DNA from: an uncultured Clostridia bacterium
GTDB taxonomy: Bacteria; Bacillota; Clostridia; Christensenellales; Aristaeellaceae
Assembly (NCBI GenBank): GCA_934647305.1
Contig: CAKUFI010000017.1
Span: forward strand, 1 to 43,202
Direction: 5' to 3'
Length of the DNA stretch: 43,202 nt
A model generated the notes under the pieces. The model was not told the origin of the DNA. It saw nothing but the letters and a program-made list of their open reading frames with translations, and made no database searches. How positions within the stretch are numbered: the stretch's first letter is position 1; each line of letters starts with the position of its first letter. Of this stretch, positions 15,653 to 25,000 are shown in pieces. Both the position numbers and the translations under genes were made by a program.

Positions 15653-17056
15653 ATGGACAAGATGTGGGCCGGAAGGTTCCAGAAGGCGCTGGACAGGCAG
15701 GCGGACGACTTCAACTCGTCGATACACTTCGACTGCCGCATGTACCGCCAGGACATCGAGGGCTCGATGGCCCACGCCGCCATGCTCGCGCGGCAGGGCA
15801 TACTGTCCGCCCAGGAGGGCGAGGCGCTGATCGCCGGGCTGGGCGAAATTCTGCAGGATCTGGACAGCGGCAAACTGACCTTCGACCCGGCGGCCGAGGA
15901 CATCCACATGTTCGTCGAGTCGGTGCTGACCGAGCGGCTGGGCGACGTGGGCAAGAAGCTGCACACCGCCCGCAGCCGAAACGATCAGGTGGCGCTGGAT
16001 ATTCGCCTGTACCTGCGCGGCGAGGTGAAGGAGATCCTCGCCCGGACGGACGGCCTGATCGACGCGCTGCTTGGCCAGGCCAAGGCGCACGCGGACACGA
16101 TCATGCCCGGCTACACGCACCTGCAGCGGGCGCAGCCGATCACCTTCGGGCATCACCTGCTGGCCTACTGCATGATGCTGCTGCGCGACGAGGGGCGGCT
16201 TGAGGACGCGGCCAGGCGCATGAATCAGTCCCCGCTGGGCTGCTGCGCGCTGGCCGGCACCACCTACCCCATCGACCGCGCGTCAGCCGCCAGGGATCTG
16301 GGCTTTGACGGCATCACGCTCAACAGTCTGGACGGCGTGTCCGACCGGGACTTCTGCCTGGAAATCCTGAGCGCCTGCTCGATTTTGATGATGCACCTGT
16401 CCCGCCTGGCCGAGGAGGTCATCCTGTGGGCGTCGTGGGAGTTCAAGTTCGTCGAGCTGGACGACGCGTACACCACCGGCTCGAGCATCATGCCGCAGAA
16501 AAAGAACCCCGACATGGCCGAGCTGGCGCGCGGCAAGACCGGGCGGGTCTACGGCGACCTGATGGCGCTGCTGACCGTGCTCAAGGGACTGCCGCTGGCC
16601 TACAATAAGGACATGCAGGAGGACAAGGAGGCGGTCTTCGACGCGATCGACACGGTGAAAAAGTGCCTGAGCGTGTTCGCGCCGATGATCCGCACGATGA
16701 AGCCGCTGCCCGAAAACATGTACGCCGCCGCGCAGAAGGGCTTCATCAACGCTACTGATCTGGCCGACTATCTGGTCAAAAAGGGCCTGCCCTTCCGCAC
16801 CGCCTACAAGCTGGTCGGTCAGGCCGTCGCAAAGGCCATCGAGCTGGGCAAGGCGCTCGACCAGCTCCCCCTCGAAACCCTCAAACAGTTCTCCCCCCTC
16901 TTCGAGCAGGACGTGTACGAGGCCATTTCCCTTGAAGCCTGCGTCCGCAGGCGCACCTCCGCCGGCGGGCCCGGCCCCGAGTCGGTCGCCGCGCAGATCG
17001 CGTACGTGGAGGGGACGAGGGGAACGAAGGAAACGCTGGAGCGGCCGCCTTTCTGA
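15653..17056 (+). CDS. argH: Argininosuccinate lyase
   Basis: Splits argininosuccinate into arginine and fumarate. 467 residues, close to the family norm of about 460. It shows the superfamily signature GSSIMPQKKNPD, the substrate-binding segments TARSRNDQVALD and YTHLQRAQPITFGH, and the N-terminal MWAGRF. The ATG at 15653 has AGGAGG 7 bp upstream; the longer upstream frame is antisense-free but lies within argG and is not coding. The last residues (KETLERPPF) are encoded by a module C left arm, and the TGA falls at the TGA loop position of that hairpin, so the natural C-terminus has been replaced or extended by repeat sequence. It follows argG by 104 bp. Confidence 0.96.
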   Translation: MDKMWAGRFQKALDRQADDFNSSIHFDCRMYRQDIEGSMAHAAMLARQGILSAQEGEALIAGLGEILQDLDSGKLTFDPAAEDIHMFVESVLTERLGDVGKKLHTARSRNDQVALDIRLYLRGEVKEILARTDGLIDALLGQAKAHADTIMPGYTHLQRAQPITFGHHLLAYCMMLLRDEGRLEDAARRMNQSPLGCCALAGTTYPIDRASAARDLGFDGITLNSLDGVSDRDFCLEILSACSILMMHLSRLAEEVILWASWEFKFVELDDAYTTGSSIMPQKKNPDMAELARGKTGRVYGDLMALLTVLKGLPLAYNKDMQEDKEAVFDAIDTVKKCLSVFAPMIRTMKPLPENMYAAAQKGFINATDLADYLVKKGLPFRTAYKLVGQAVAKAIELGKALDQLPLETLKQFSPLFEQDVYEAISLEACVRRRTSAGGPGPESVAAQIAYVEGTRGTKETLERPPF

Positions 17057-17170
17057 CCGGGCAGTGCCCGGACCCACTTGCTGCCGCCGAACGATAGTAA
17101 TGTAGTTCATTGACTCTGCTGCAAATGGGCCTCATGGCTTTTTGCGCCTCCCCAGACCCCTCCCGGAAAA
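17035..17170 (+). repeat. Module C interrupted by a module B insertion, at argH end
   Basis: The left arm GAAACGCTGGAGCGGCCGCC runs through the argH stop. A 3-nt-loop hairpin (about 17059-17073, CCGGGC arms, loop AGT) and the linker CCCACTTGCTGCCGCCG follow, then TAGTTCATTGACTCTGCTGC. The right-arm side resumes at about 17135 (GCGCCTCCCCAGACCCCTCC). The copy at 33861-33995 has the same interruption. The rest of the 333-bp gap to 17390 holds a near-palindrome at 17228-17254 (GGGATACA / TGTATTCCC) and GTGAGCAGCTCAC at 17295-17307, which may be operators. I found no clear promoter. Confidence 0.6.
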
Positions 17171-17389
17171 CAGCTGCAAGAAAAAGTTGATTTCCCCAAA
17201 CCGGCGCAATACTTGCCTGAAAGGGAAGGGATACAGTAATCAAATGTATTCCCTCTTTCAATGAGAACGGACGCACGAACGAGTGCCCACTATGTGAGCA
17301 GCTCACGTTTCACCGCCTGAACCGCCGTGAATTCGGCGTTCATCGTTACATTTTCACCCATCGACCGACAACGAAAGGAAGGTATCCCC

Positions 17390-18175
17390 ATGAAAAAGAT
17401 CGCTGCGCTGTGCCTGACTCTGGTTCTGTCCCTCTGCTCCCTGACCGCCTTTGCCGCAACCCTCGAGGACGTACAGAAGGCCGGCAAGCTGGTCATCGCC
17501 ACCAGTCCGGACTTCCCTCCCTTTGAGTCGCTGGGCGACGACGGCGAGGTCGTGGGTATCGAGGTGGACATCCTGAAGAAGATCTGCGAAGAGCTGGGCG
17601 TGGAAATGGTCATCGAACAGATGGACTTCGAGTCCGTGCTGCCCGGCGTGCAGGCCGGCAAGTACGACGTGGGCATGTCCGGTATCTCCATCACTGAAAA
17701 GCGCCAGAAGAACGCGCTGTTCACCGATCCCTACTGCCTGGCCGCACAGGCCATCGTGGTGGTCGAGGGCAGCAGCATCGCCGGCAAGGCTGACCTCGAA
17801 GGCAAGAAGATTTCCGTGCAGACCGGCACGACCGCCGAGAGCTTCTGCATGGAGAACGGCTATGACGTGAGCTCCTTCGCCGCCAACAACGACGCGGAAA
17901 CCGCCCTGGTCAAGGGCAAGGTGGACGCGTGGGTCATCGACGACCTGACCGCCGCCGATATGGTCGCCGCCTACAACGCTGAAAACGAGACCAAGCTGGT
18001 CATCCTCTCCGAGGCCATGACCACCGAGCCCTACGCCTTCGCCTTCAAGCAGGGCAGCGACGACTTGGTCGCCAAGATCAATGAGATCCTCAGCGCGCTG
18101 GTCGCCGACGGCACCGTCGCCGAACTCTTCGCCCAGTACGAAGCGCCCTACACCTCCCCGCTGACCGAGGAGTAA
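17390..18175 (+). CDS. Polar amino-acid ABC transporter, substrate-binding protein
   Basis: 261 residues, family 3 solute-binding protein (HisJ/ArtJ type). A signal peptide (MKKIAALCLTLVLSLCSLTA, cleavage likely after FAFA-like AFA, before ATLED) has no lipobox. The mature part opens with GKLVIATSPDFPPFESLGDDG, the family hallmark (cited in part), followed by GIEVDILKKICEELG, YDVGMSGISIT and GTTAES. Its place between argH and argF suggests arginine, ornithine or a related cationic amino acid. That is inference from context. The start is at 17390, with AAAGGAAGG about 8 bp upstream. Confidence 0.9.
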   Translation: MKKIAALCLTLVLSLCSLTAFAATLEDVQKAGKLVIATSPDFPPFESLGDDGEVVGIEVDILKKICEELGVEMVIEQMDFESVLPGVQAGKYDVGMSGISITEKRQKNALFTDPYCLAAQAIVVVEGSSIAGKADLEGKKISVQTGTTAESFCMENGYDVSSFAANNDAETALVKGKVDAWVIDDLTAADMVAAYNAENETKLVILSEAMTTEPYAFAFKQGSDDLVAKINEILSALVADGTVAELFAQYEAPYTSPLTEE

Positions 18176-18322
18176 CGGGAGGAACGAGGGAAACGATCGA
18201 GAGGCGGCTTTTCTGAGAAAAGCCCCTCTCGAGCTCTCCCGAAAAGCACTTTGATCCACGCGATAAATGACTGAATGAAGCGTGATTCCCCGAATGCGAT
18301 GTGGGGAAGGGAGCCTTTTTTG
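18176..18322 (+). repeat. Complete module C after binding-protein gene, with terminator-like end
   Basis: Immediately after the stop, CGAGAGG-C-GGCTTTTC pairs with GAAAAGCC plus CCTCTCG around a TGA loop: a 15-bp stem with one bulged C, at about 18199-18232. The conserved tail GAAAAGCACTTTGATCCACG follows, then TTCCCC pairing with GGGGAA (18286-18307) and six T at 18316-18321. It probably reduces read-through from the binding protein to the permease. Confidence 0.65.
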
Positions 18323-18358
18323 TCGAATCGCCTTGCATCAGTCTTGACGATGGCGCAG

Positions 18359-18548
18359 TCGGCAATACCGACAGATGATTTCCAGAGAATTCTGGAAATC
18401 CGCAGACTTCGGCCGCTCCAATCTATGGCGGCCGATAGTCGTCGAGAGAACCCGCGGCAGCAACCGGCCGTCGGCACTGCCGACCGGCAGCAACCGGGTG
18501 CAGGCTCAGCCTGCCGGCAGCAAGTGGAAGCCGGCACTGCCGGCCCGG
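18359..18548 (-). repeat. Hairpin array directly upstream of permease ribosome site
   Basis: In order: a decayed GTCGG/CCGAC hairpin (18363-18377 region), a 10-bp hairpin at 18377-18400 (arm GATTTCCAGA), a long-loop hairpin (18406-18439), and three 3-nt-loop hairpins (arms GTCGGC, GCAGGC, GCCGGC) alternating with CGGCAGCAA linkers. The last hairpin ends about 3 bp before the permease AAAGGAG. No gene is present. Confidence 0.8.
18406..18439 (+). repeat. Long-loop hairpin (module A), copy 7
   Basis: Core CGGCCGC plus outer ACT/AGT pairing, loop TCCAATCTATG. Confidence 0.8.
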
Positions 18549-18568
18549 CCGAAAGGAGTTATATATAC

Positions 18569-19255
18569 GTGAATGCATGGACGCAGAAGCTCTATGAGAC
18601 CTTCGTAGAGACAAAATACTATAAACTGATGCTCCAGGGGTTCGGCAACACGCTGCTGATCACCCTGGGCGCGCTGGCGATTGGCGTGCTCATCGGCACG
18701 CTGGTCGCCGTGGCCAAATACTACGCGGAGGACATCCCGGCCCTCAAGCCGCTTACGATGCTGTGCGACCTGTACGTGACGGTCATTCGCGGCATCCCGG
18801 TGGTGGTGCTGCTGCTGATCTTTTACTTCGTCATCATGGCCTCGGCCGACGGCGTCACGGTGGCGATACTGACCTTCGGCATCAACTCGGGCGCGTACAT
18901 GGCCGAGCTGGTGCGCAGCGGCATCAACGCGGTCGATCCGGGCCAGATGGAGGCCGGGCGCAGCCTGGGCATGAGCAAGCTGCAGGCGATGAAGAAGATC
19001 GTGCTGCCCCAGGCGGTGCGCAATATCCTGCCCGCCATCGGCAACGAGCTGATCGCGCTGCTGAAGGAGACCTCGGTCGCGGGCTACGTGGCGGTGGTCG
19101 ACCTGACGCGCGCGGGCAACCTGGTCAGGAACAATACCTACGACGCGGTCAACCCGCTTCTGACCGTGGCGCTGGTCTATTTGACATTGGTGGTGCTGCT
19201 GAGCAGGTTGCTGGTGCTGTTTGAAAGGAGGCTGAACAGGAGTGCTAAGCGTTAG
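18569..19255 (+). CDS. Polar amino-acid ABC transporter, permease
   Basis: 228 residues, HisM/GlnP type, with about five membrane helices. It shows the N-terminal GFGNTLLITLGALAIGVLIG, RGIPVVVLLLIFYF, and the ATPase-docking EAA-type loop EAGRSLGMSKLQAMKKIVLP. It starts at GTG 18569, with AAAGGAG 10 bp upstream; no ATG fits as well. Its end overlaps the ATPase gene by 14 bp, so the two are translationally coupled. Together with the gene at 17390 and the ATPase at 19242 it forms a complete importer inside the arginine gene set. Confidence 0.92.
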   Translation: MNAWTQKLYETFVETKYYKLMLQGFGNTLLITLGALAIGVLIGTLVAVAKYYAEDIPALKPLTMLCDLYVTVIRGIPVVVLLLIFYFVIMASADGVTVAILTFGINSGAYMAELVRSGINAVDPGQMEAGRSLGMSKLQAMKKIVLPQAVRNILPAIGNELIALLKETSVAGYVAVVDLTRAGNLVRNNTYDAVNPLLTVALVYLTLVVLLSRLLVLFERRLNRSAKR

Positions 19256-19964
19256 AGGACTGACGAAGAGCTTCGAGGGCGTGGACGTGCTCAGGGGCGT
19301 GGACGCGGACGTGAACAGGGGCGACGTGATCTGCGTGATCGGGCCGTCCGGCTCGGGCAAGAGCACCTTTCTGCGCTGCCTGAACCTGCTGGAAAAGCCC
19401 AGCGGCGGGCAGATTTTCTTCGAGGGAATCGAGCTGACCGGCAAAAAGGTCAACCTGGACAGGCACCGGCAGAAGATGGGCATGGTGTTTCAGCAGTTCA
19501 ACCTGTTCCCGCACATGACCATCCTGGAAAACCTGACCTGCGCGCCGATGCTGCTCAAGAAGATCCCGCGCGAGCAGGCCGAGGAAAAGGCGATGAGCCT
19601 GCTCTCCCGCGTGGGCCTTGCCGACCGGGCGGGCGCGTATCCGGCGCAGCTTTCCGGCGGGCAGAAGCAGCGCGTGGCCATCGTGCGGGCGCTGTGTATG
19701 GAGCCGGACGTGATGCTGTTCGACGAGCCGACCTCGGCGCTCGACCCCGAGATGGTGGGTGAGGTGCTGGACGTGATGAAGGAGCTGGCCAGGGCCGGCA
19801 TGACCATGGTGGTCGTGACCCACGAGATGGGCTTCGCGCGGGAGGTATCTAATCGCGTGCTGTTCCTGGATGGCGGCGTGATCGCCGAAGAGGGCACGCC
19901 GCAGCAGATTTTCGGCGCGCCGAAGAGCGAGCGCCTGCGCAGCTTCCTCAATAAAGTGCTGTAA
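19242..19964 (+). CDS. Polar amino-acid ABC transporter, ATP-binding protein
   Basis: 240 residues, GlnQ/HisP family. Walker A GPSGSGKST, Q-loop MVFQQFNLFPHMT, signature LSGGQKQRVAI, Walker B VMLFDEPTSALDPE and switch VVTHEMGFAREV are all intact. It starts with GTG, AAAGGAGG being about 10 bp upstream and inside the permease gene. Sixteen bases separate its stop from argF, so it is probably co-transcribed with the biosynthetic genes. Confidence 0.96.
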   Translation: MLSVRGLTKSFEGVDVLRGVDADVNRGDVICVIGPSGSGKSTFLRCLNLLEKPSGGQIFFEGIELTGKKVNLDRHRQKMGMVFQQFNLFPHMTILENLTCAPMLLKKIPREQAEEKAMSLLSRVGLADRAGAYPAQLSGGQKQRVAIVRALCMEPDVMLFDEPTSALDPEMVGEVLDVMKELARAGMTMVVVTHEMGFAREVSNRVLFLDGGVIAEEGTPQQIFGAPKSERLRSFLNKVL

Positions 19965-19979
19965 CGGAGGACTATACAC

Positions 19980-20978
19980 ATGAGCATGAAGGGCAGAAGT
20001 TTTCTAAAGCTGCTGGACTATACCCCCGCGGAAATCGACGAGCTGCTGACGCTGGCGGCTCGCCTTAAGTCTATGAAAAAGGCCGGTACGCCCCATCGCC
20101 TGTGCGAGGGCAAAAACATCGCGCTGATCTTCGAGAAGACCAGCACCCGCACTCGCTGCAGCTTCGAGGTCGCGGCCTACGACCTGGGCATGGGCGTGAC
20201 CTACCTCGACCCCACCGGCTCGCAGATCGGCAAGAAGGAGTCGATCGCCGACACCGCGCGCGTGCTGGGCCGGCTGTACGACGGCATTGAATACCGCGGC
20301 TACGGCCAGGAGATCGTCGAGGAGCTGGCGAAGTACGCGGGCGTGCCGGTCTGGAACGGCCTGACCAACGAATTCCACCCCACGCAGATCCTGGCCGACT
20401 TCCTGACCATCCGGGAGCACTTCGGGCGGCTTCAGGGCGTGAAGCTGGTGTACCTGGGCGACGCGCGCTACAACATGGGCAATTCGCTGATGGTGGGCGC
20501 GGCCAAGATGGGGCTGCAGTTCGTGGCCTGCGCGCCGAAGGAATACATGCCCGACCCCGCGCTGATCGCGGCCTGTCAGGAAATCTCGAAGGAAACCGGC
20601 GCGACGCTCTCCTTCGAGACCGACCCGATCCAGGCGGTCAGAGGCGCGGACGTGCTGTACACCGACGTGTGGGTGTCCATGGGCGAGCCGGAAAGCGTCT
20701 GGCAGGAGCGCATCGCGGCGCTTTCGCCCTATCAGGTCAACCGGACGCTGATGGAGGCGGCGGGCAAAAGCGCGGTGTTTATGCACTGCCTGCCCGCGTT
20801 TCACGACCTGAAGACCAGCATCGGCCGCACCATGGGCGAGAAGTTTGCCCGCGCCGAGATGGAGGTCACCGACGAAGTATTTGAGAGCCCGCAGTCGATC
20901 GTCTTCGACGAGGCGGAAAACCGCATGCACACCATCAAGGCCGTGCTGCTGGCGACGCTCAGGGGGAGCATGGAGTAA
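19980..20978 (+). CDS. argF: Ornithine carbamoyltransferase
   Basis: Transfers the carbamoyl group of carbamoyl phosphate to ornithine, giving citrulline. 332 residues. It shows the carbamoyl-phosphate site EKTSTRTR, HPTQ, and the ornithine-side motifs VWVSMGE and FMHCLPAFHD, whose HCLP is diagnostic for this enzyme over aspartate carbamoyltransferase. CGGAGGA is 8 bp before the ATG. It lies between a cationic amino-acid type transporter and carAB, which make the carbamoyl phosphate it uses. Catabolic (arcB) use is less likely because no arcA or arcC is adjacent. Confidence 0.95.
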   Translation: MSMKGRSFLKLLDYTPAEIDELLTLAARLKSMKKAGTPHRLCEGKNIALIFEKTSTRTRCSFEVAAYDLGMGVTYLDPTGSQIGKKESIADTARVLGRLYDGIEYRGYGQEIVEELAKYAGVPVWNGLTNEFHPTQILADFLTIREHFGRLQGVKLVYLGDARYNMGNSLMVGAAKMGLQFVACAPKEYMPDPALIAACQEISKETGATLSFETDPIQAVRGADVLYTDVWVSMGEPESVWQERIAALSPYQVNRTLMEAAGKSAVFMHCLPAFHDLKTSIGRTMGEKFARAEMEVTDEVFESPQSIVFDEAENRMHTIKAVLLATLRGSME

Positions 20979-20981
20979 GTT

Positions 20982-22055
20982 ATGGAAAAGGCATATCTCG
21001 TGCTGCAGACCGGCGAGGTGTTCGAGGGCGTTTCGTTCGGCGCGCCCGTCGAGCAGACCGGCGAGCTGGTGTTCACCACCGGCATGTGCGGCTACATCGA
21101 AACGCTGACCGACCCCAGCTACTATGGCCAGATCGTGCTGCAGACCTTCCCGCTGATCGGCAATTACGGAATCATTCCGGAGGACTTCGAGGGTCAGTGC
21201 CGCGTGAGCGGCTACGTGGTGCGCGAGGCGTGCGAGCACCCGTCCAACTTCCGCTGCCAGGGCACGCTGGACGAGTTCCTGAAGGCGCAGGGCGTGCCCG
21301 GCATTTCCGGCGTGGATACCCGCGCGCTGACCCGCATCCTGCGCGAGCACGGCACGATGAACGCCCGCATCTGCCGGACGCTGCCTGAAAATCTGGGCGA
21401 AATCGCGTCCTACCGCATCGTGGGCGCGGTCGAGGCGGTCACCTCCCCGGCCGTGCAGGCGCTGCCGCCCGAGGGCGAAAAGACCTGCCGCGTGGCGCTG
21501 ATCGACTACGGCGCGAAGGCAAACATCATGCGCGAGCTGCAAAAGCGCGGCGCGGAGGTGATCGTGCTGCCCGCCTCCGTCACCGCGGGCGAGGTGCTCT
21601 CGCTTCAGCCGGACGGCCTGATGCTCTCCAACGGCCCGGGCGACCCGGCAGAGTGCCTGGAGCAGATCGAGACGCTCCGGCAGCTGGCCGGAAAGCTGCC
21701 CACCTTCGGCATCTGTCTGGGGCATCAGCTGCTGGCGCTGGCTCTGGGCGCGAAGACCGGCAAGCTCAAGTACGGTCACCGCGGCGGCAACCAGCCAGTC
21801 AAGGACCTGCTCACCGGGCGCACCTATGTCACCAGTCAGAACCACGGCTACGCGGTGTGCTCGGACAGCCTGCCCTGCGGACAGCTGCGCTTCGTCAACG
21901 CCAACGACCAGACCTGCGAGGGGATCGACTACCCCGAAATCAACGCCTTTACCGTGCAGTTCCACCCCGAGGCGCGCTCGGGCCCGCACGACTGTAATTT
22001 CCTCTTCGACCGCTTTTTTGAACAGATGGGAGTGAGCACGCATGCCGCGCAATGA
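20982..22055 (+). CDS. carA: Carbamoyl-phosphate synthase small subunit (glutamine amidotransferase)
   Basis: 357 residues. The N-terminal CarA domain (VFTTGMCGYIETLTDPSY) is followed by a class I glutaminase with the nucleophile Cys in FGICLGHQLLALALG, NQNHGYA-like TSQNHGYAV, and the His/Glu pair in VQFHPEA. It supplies ammonia to CarB through a tunnel. It starts 3 bp after the argF stop and overlaps carB by 14 bp. Confidence 0.96.
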   Translation: MEKAYLVLQTGEVFEGVSFGAPVEQTGELVFTTGMCGYIETLTDPSYYGQIVLQTFPLIGNYGIIPEDFEGQCRVSGYVVREACEHPSNFRCQGTLDEFLKAQGVPGISGVDTRALTRILREHGTMNARICRTLPENLGEIASYRIVGAVEAVTSPAVQALPPEGEKTCRVALIDYGAKANIMRELQKRGAEVIVLPASVTAGEVLSLQPDGLMLSNGPGDPAECLEQIETLRQLAGKLPTFGICLGHQLLALALGAKTGKLKYGHRGGNQPVKDLLTGRTYVTSQNHGYAVCSDSLPCGQLRFVNANDQTCEGIDYPEINAFTVQFHPEARSGPHDCNFLFDRFFEQMGVSTHAAQ

Positions 22056-25000
22056 AGACATCCGCAAGGTGCTGGTGATCGGCTCCGGCCCGATCGTCAT
22101 CGGTCAGGCGGCCGAGTTCGACTACGCCGGGGCGCAGGCCTGCCGCGTGCTGCGCGAGGCGGGCGTGAACGTGGTGCTGGTCAACTCGAACCCGGCCACG
22201 ATCATGACCGACCGCGCGCTGGCCGACGAAATCTACCTCGAGCCGCTGACCGCCGAGACCGTGCGGCGCATCATCGAGAAGGAGCGTCCGGACAGCCTGC
22301 TGGCGGGACTGGGCGGGCAGACCGGCCTGACCCTGTCGATGCAGCTGTACCACGAGGGCTTCCTGCAGCGCATGGGCGTGCGGCTGATCGGCACCAATGT
22401 GGACGCGATCGACAAGGCCGAGGACCGCGAGCTGTTCAAGGAGGCCATGCAGGCCATCGGCCAGCCCACCATCCCCTCGGACATCGCCTGCGACGTGGAG
22501 ACGGCGCTCCGTGTAGCCGAGAGGATTGGCTATCCGGTCATCGTGCGTCCGGCGTTCACGCTGGGCGGCGCGGGCGGCGGCGTGGCGTATACGCCCGAGG
22601 AGCTTCGTCAGGTGGCAAAGGGCGGCCTGGACGCCTCCCCCATCACCCAGATCCTGGTCGAGCGCTACATCTACGGCTGGAAGGAAATCGAGTTTGAGAC
22701 CATGCGGGACGGCGCGGGCAACGTCATCGCGGTGTGCAGCATGGAGAACTTCGACCCGGTGGGCGTGCATACCGGCGACTCGATCGTCGTGGCTCCGGCG
22801 CTCACGCTGTCCGACCGGGAGTATCAGATGCTGCGCAGCGCGTCGCTCGACATCATCTCGGCGCTGGGCATCGTGGGCGGGTGTAACTGTCAGTTCGCCC
22901 TGAACCCGGACAGCTTCGAGTACGCGGTGATCGAGGTCAACCCGCGCGTGTCCCGTTCCTCCGCCCTGGCCAGCAAGGCCACCGGCTACCCCATCGCCAA
23001 GATCACCACCAAAATCGCGCTGGGCTACACCCTCGACGAAATCAAAAACGACATCACCGGCAAGACCTGCGCCTGCTTCGAGCCCGCGCTTGACTACGTG
23101 GTGGTCAAGTTCCCCAAGTGGCCGTTCGACAAGTTCCCGGGCGCGTCCAGGCAGCTGGGCACCCAGATGAAGGCGACCGGCGAGGTCATGGCCATCGGCC
23201 AGTGCTTCGAGGAGGCGCTGATGAAGGCGGTGCGCGGCGCGGAAATCTCGCTGGACAGCCTGAACGCCAGTCCTCTCGACGACGCGCCGCTTGAAACGCG
23301 CCTGACCCGGATGGATGACAGGCGGCTTTTCACCCTGTTCGAGGCGCTCAAGGCCGGCTATACCCCCGAGCAGCTGCATGACCTGACGAAGATCGACTGC
23401 TGGTTCCTGTATAAGCTCCTGCGCCTGGCCGAGTTCGAGAAGAGCTTCTCGGGCGACGCGGACTATCAGCAGGCCAAAAAGCTGGGCTACACCGACCAGA
23501 CGCTTCAAAAGCTGTTCGGCTACACGCCCAGGGCAGGCCTTCCCGCCTCCTACAAGATGGTGGATACCTGCGGCGCGGAGTTCGACGCGGAGACCCCCTA
23601 CTTTTACTCCTGCCACGACCGCGAGTGCGAATCCCGCGCCTGGCAGCGCAGCGGCAAGCCGGTCGTCGTGGTGCTGGGCAGCGGCCCGATCCGCATCGGC
23701 CAGGGCATCGAGTTCGACTATTCGTCGGTGCACTCAGTGTGGACGCTGAAGGAAATGGGCTACGAGGTGGTCATCGTCAACAACAACCCGGAGACCGTCT
23801 CCACCGACTACGACACCGCTGACCGGCTGTACTTCGAGCCGCTCACCCCCGAGGACGTAATGAACATCCTGCAGGTGGAAAAGCCCATCGGCGTGGTGGT
23901 GGCCTTCGGCGGGCAGACCGCGATCAAGCTGACCGGCTATCTGGACAGGATGGGCGTGCGCATACTGGGCACCTCCGCCGAAGGCATCGACCTGGCCGAG
24001 GATCGGGAGCGCTTCGACGCGCTGCTCGAGAAAATCGGCGTGCGCAGGCCGGCCGGCCGCGGCGTAAAGACCCTGAGCGAGGCGCTTTCCGCGGCCGAGG
24101 CGCTGGGCTATCCGGTGCTGCTGCGCCCCTCCTACGTCATCGGCGGCCAGAACATGAAGATCGTGCACGACGCGCATGAGGTCGAGGTGTACATGCGGCG
24201 CATCCTCGCGCAGGGCATCGACAACCCGGTGCTGGTGGACAAGTACATGCCGGGCGTCGAGCTGGAGGTGGACGTGATCTCGGACGGCACGGACGTGCTG
24301 ATTCCGGGCGTGATGGAGCACATTGAGCGCGCGGGCGTACACAGCGGCGACTCGATCGCCGTCTACCCGCCCTATAACCTGGACGACCGGATGCTGAAAA
24401 AGCTGCTGTCCTGCTCCGAAAAGCTGGCGCTGGCGCTGGGCACGCGCGGCCTGGTGAACATCCAGTACCTGATCTACCGAAACGAGCTGTTCGTGATCGA
24501 GGTCAACCCGCGCGCCTCCCGCACCATCCCCTACATCAGCAAGGTGACAGGCGTGCCGATGGTCGATCTGGCCTCCCGCGTCATGCTGGGCGAAACGCTC
24601 GACTCGCTGGGCTACGGCAGCGGCCTGGTGCGCACCCCGCCCTACTACGCGGTCAAGGCGCCCGTGTTCTCGTTCGAGAAGCTCAGCGGCGTAAACGCGT
24701 ACCTGGGGCCGGAGATGAAGTCCACCGGCGAGGTGCTGGGCATCGGCAAGACGCTCGAGGAGGCGCTGTTCAAGTCGCTGACCGCCGCGGGCTTCCGCCT
24801 CAAGAGCGCGTTCGGCGGGCAGGCGGGCGTGCTGCTGAGCGTGGACACCCACGACCAGCCGGAGATCGTCTCCCTGGCCAAGAAGTTCTACGACCTGGGC
24901 TTCACACTCTATGCCACCGAGGAGACCGCGGGCACCATCGCCCAGCTGGGCATCGAGGTGATCACGGTGCCGGGCGTGCGCGAGAGCCGGCAGACCTTCG

